In this document: positions 6,473 to 6,585 of the stretch, in pieces
Numbering within the stretch: position 1 is the first letter of the stretch
Layout: each line of letters starts with the position of its first letter
From: Gallionellales bacterium GWA2_60_18
GTDB taxonomy: Bacteria; Pseudomonadota; Gammaproteobacteria; Burkholderiales; Gallionellaceae
DNA length: 6,585 nucleotides
Direction of reading: 5' to 3'
NCBI GenBank assembly: GCA_001801105.1
Contig: MGWS01000011.1
Coordinates: 1-6,585 of the forward strand
Notes under the pieces: generated by a model
Database searches by the model: none
What the model was told of the DNA's origin: nothing
The model's input: the letters and a program-made list of their open reading frames with translations, nothing else
Translations under genes and position numbers: made by a program

Positions 6473-6585
6473 TCACCCAGCCCCATCTGAATATATCCGG
6501 TCGGGCATACGTCGGCACAGATATGACAACCGATACACTTGTCGTAATCGGTGGCGACATAACGCCCGGTGGTCGCTTCGGTCTT
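6469..6585 (-). CDS. dsrL: C-terminal end of DsrL, iron-sulfur flavoprotein NAD(P)H oxidoreductase (partial)
   Basis: Only the last 38 codons and the stop are in the window, in a frame that is open to the window edge. They contain the ferredoxin motif KCIGCHICADVCP, whose four Cys can hold one [4Fe-4S] cluster, then TGYIQMGLGE and TGA. In dsr clusters the gene directly upstream of dsrJ is dsrL, whose product ends in a ferredoxin domain behind a glutamate-synthase small-subunit-like flavoprotein body. It links the Dsr sulfite reductase to NAD(P)H in the cytoplasm and is typical of the oxidative pathway. The identity rests on this tail and on position. DsrK also has cysteine-rich ferredoxin motifs, but they are not at its extreme C-terminus. 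Confidence 0.8.
   Translation of the reverse strand, partial: KTEATTGRYVATDYDKCIGCHICADVCPTGYIQMGLGE

Overview
The window comes from a Gram-negative sulfur-metabolising bacterium. By gene content and order it looks like a betaproteobacterial sulfur oxidiser of the Gallionella/Sideroxydans/Sulfuricella/Thiobacillus kind, though this assignment is inference. Every supported gene lies on the minus strand, so transcription runs from high to low coordinates. The genes form one unbroken, tightly packed string with no internal promoter, terminator, RNA gene or stretch of more than 35 bases without coding.

In transcription order the window holds: the last 38 codons of dsrL (6585-6469); dsrJ, a periplasmic triheme cytochrome c (6472-6098); dsrO, a Tat-exported four-cluster ferredoxin (6101-5385); dsrP, a NrfD-type membrane quinone-interacting protein (5383-4202); dsrN, a siroheme/cobyrinate-type amidase (4183-2693); a DUF4202 protein (2696-2097); cysG, the trifunctional siroheme synthase (2095-704); and the start of a gene for an exported protein of unknown function (668-1, cut by the window edge). 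The order L-J-O-P-N matches the classical dsr cluster of sulfur oxidisers such as Allochromatium vinosum. DsrL is typical of the reverse-acting (oxidative) Dsr pathway.

The genes serve a common purpose. DsrJ, DsrO and DsrP are the periplasm-facing and membrane half of the DsrMKJOP transmembrane electron-transfer complex, which works with DsrC and DsrAB. DsrL passes electrons between DsrAB and NAD(P)H. CysG makes siroheme and DsrN amidates it, giving the siroheme amide prosthetic group of DsrAB. The end of the operon is therefore a cofactor-supply module, and the DUF4202 gene sits exactly between the two cofactor genes, translationally coupled to both.

The main oddities are a palindromic dispersed-repeat-type element carried in frame inside dsrN between its two domains, the DUF4202 gene embedded between dsrN and cysG, and the unrecognised exported protein added at the end of the cluster. 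I see no new system of a defence or mobile kind. The novelty here is in possible accessory genes of the Dsr/siroheme-amide pathway.
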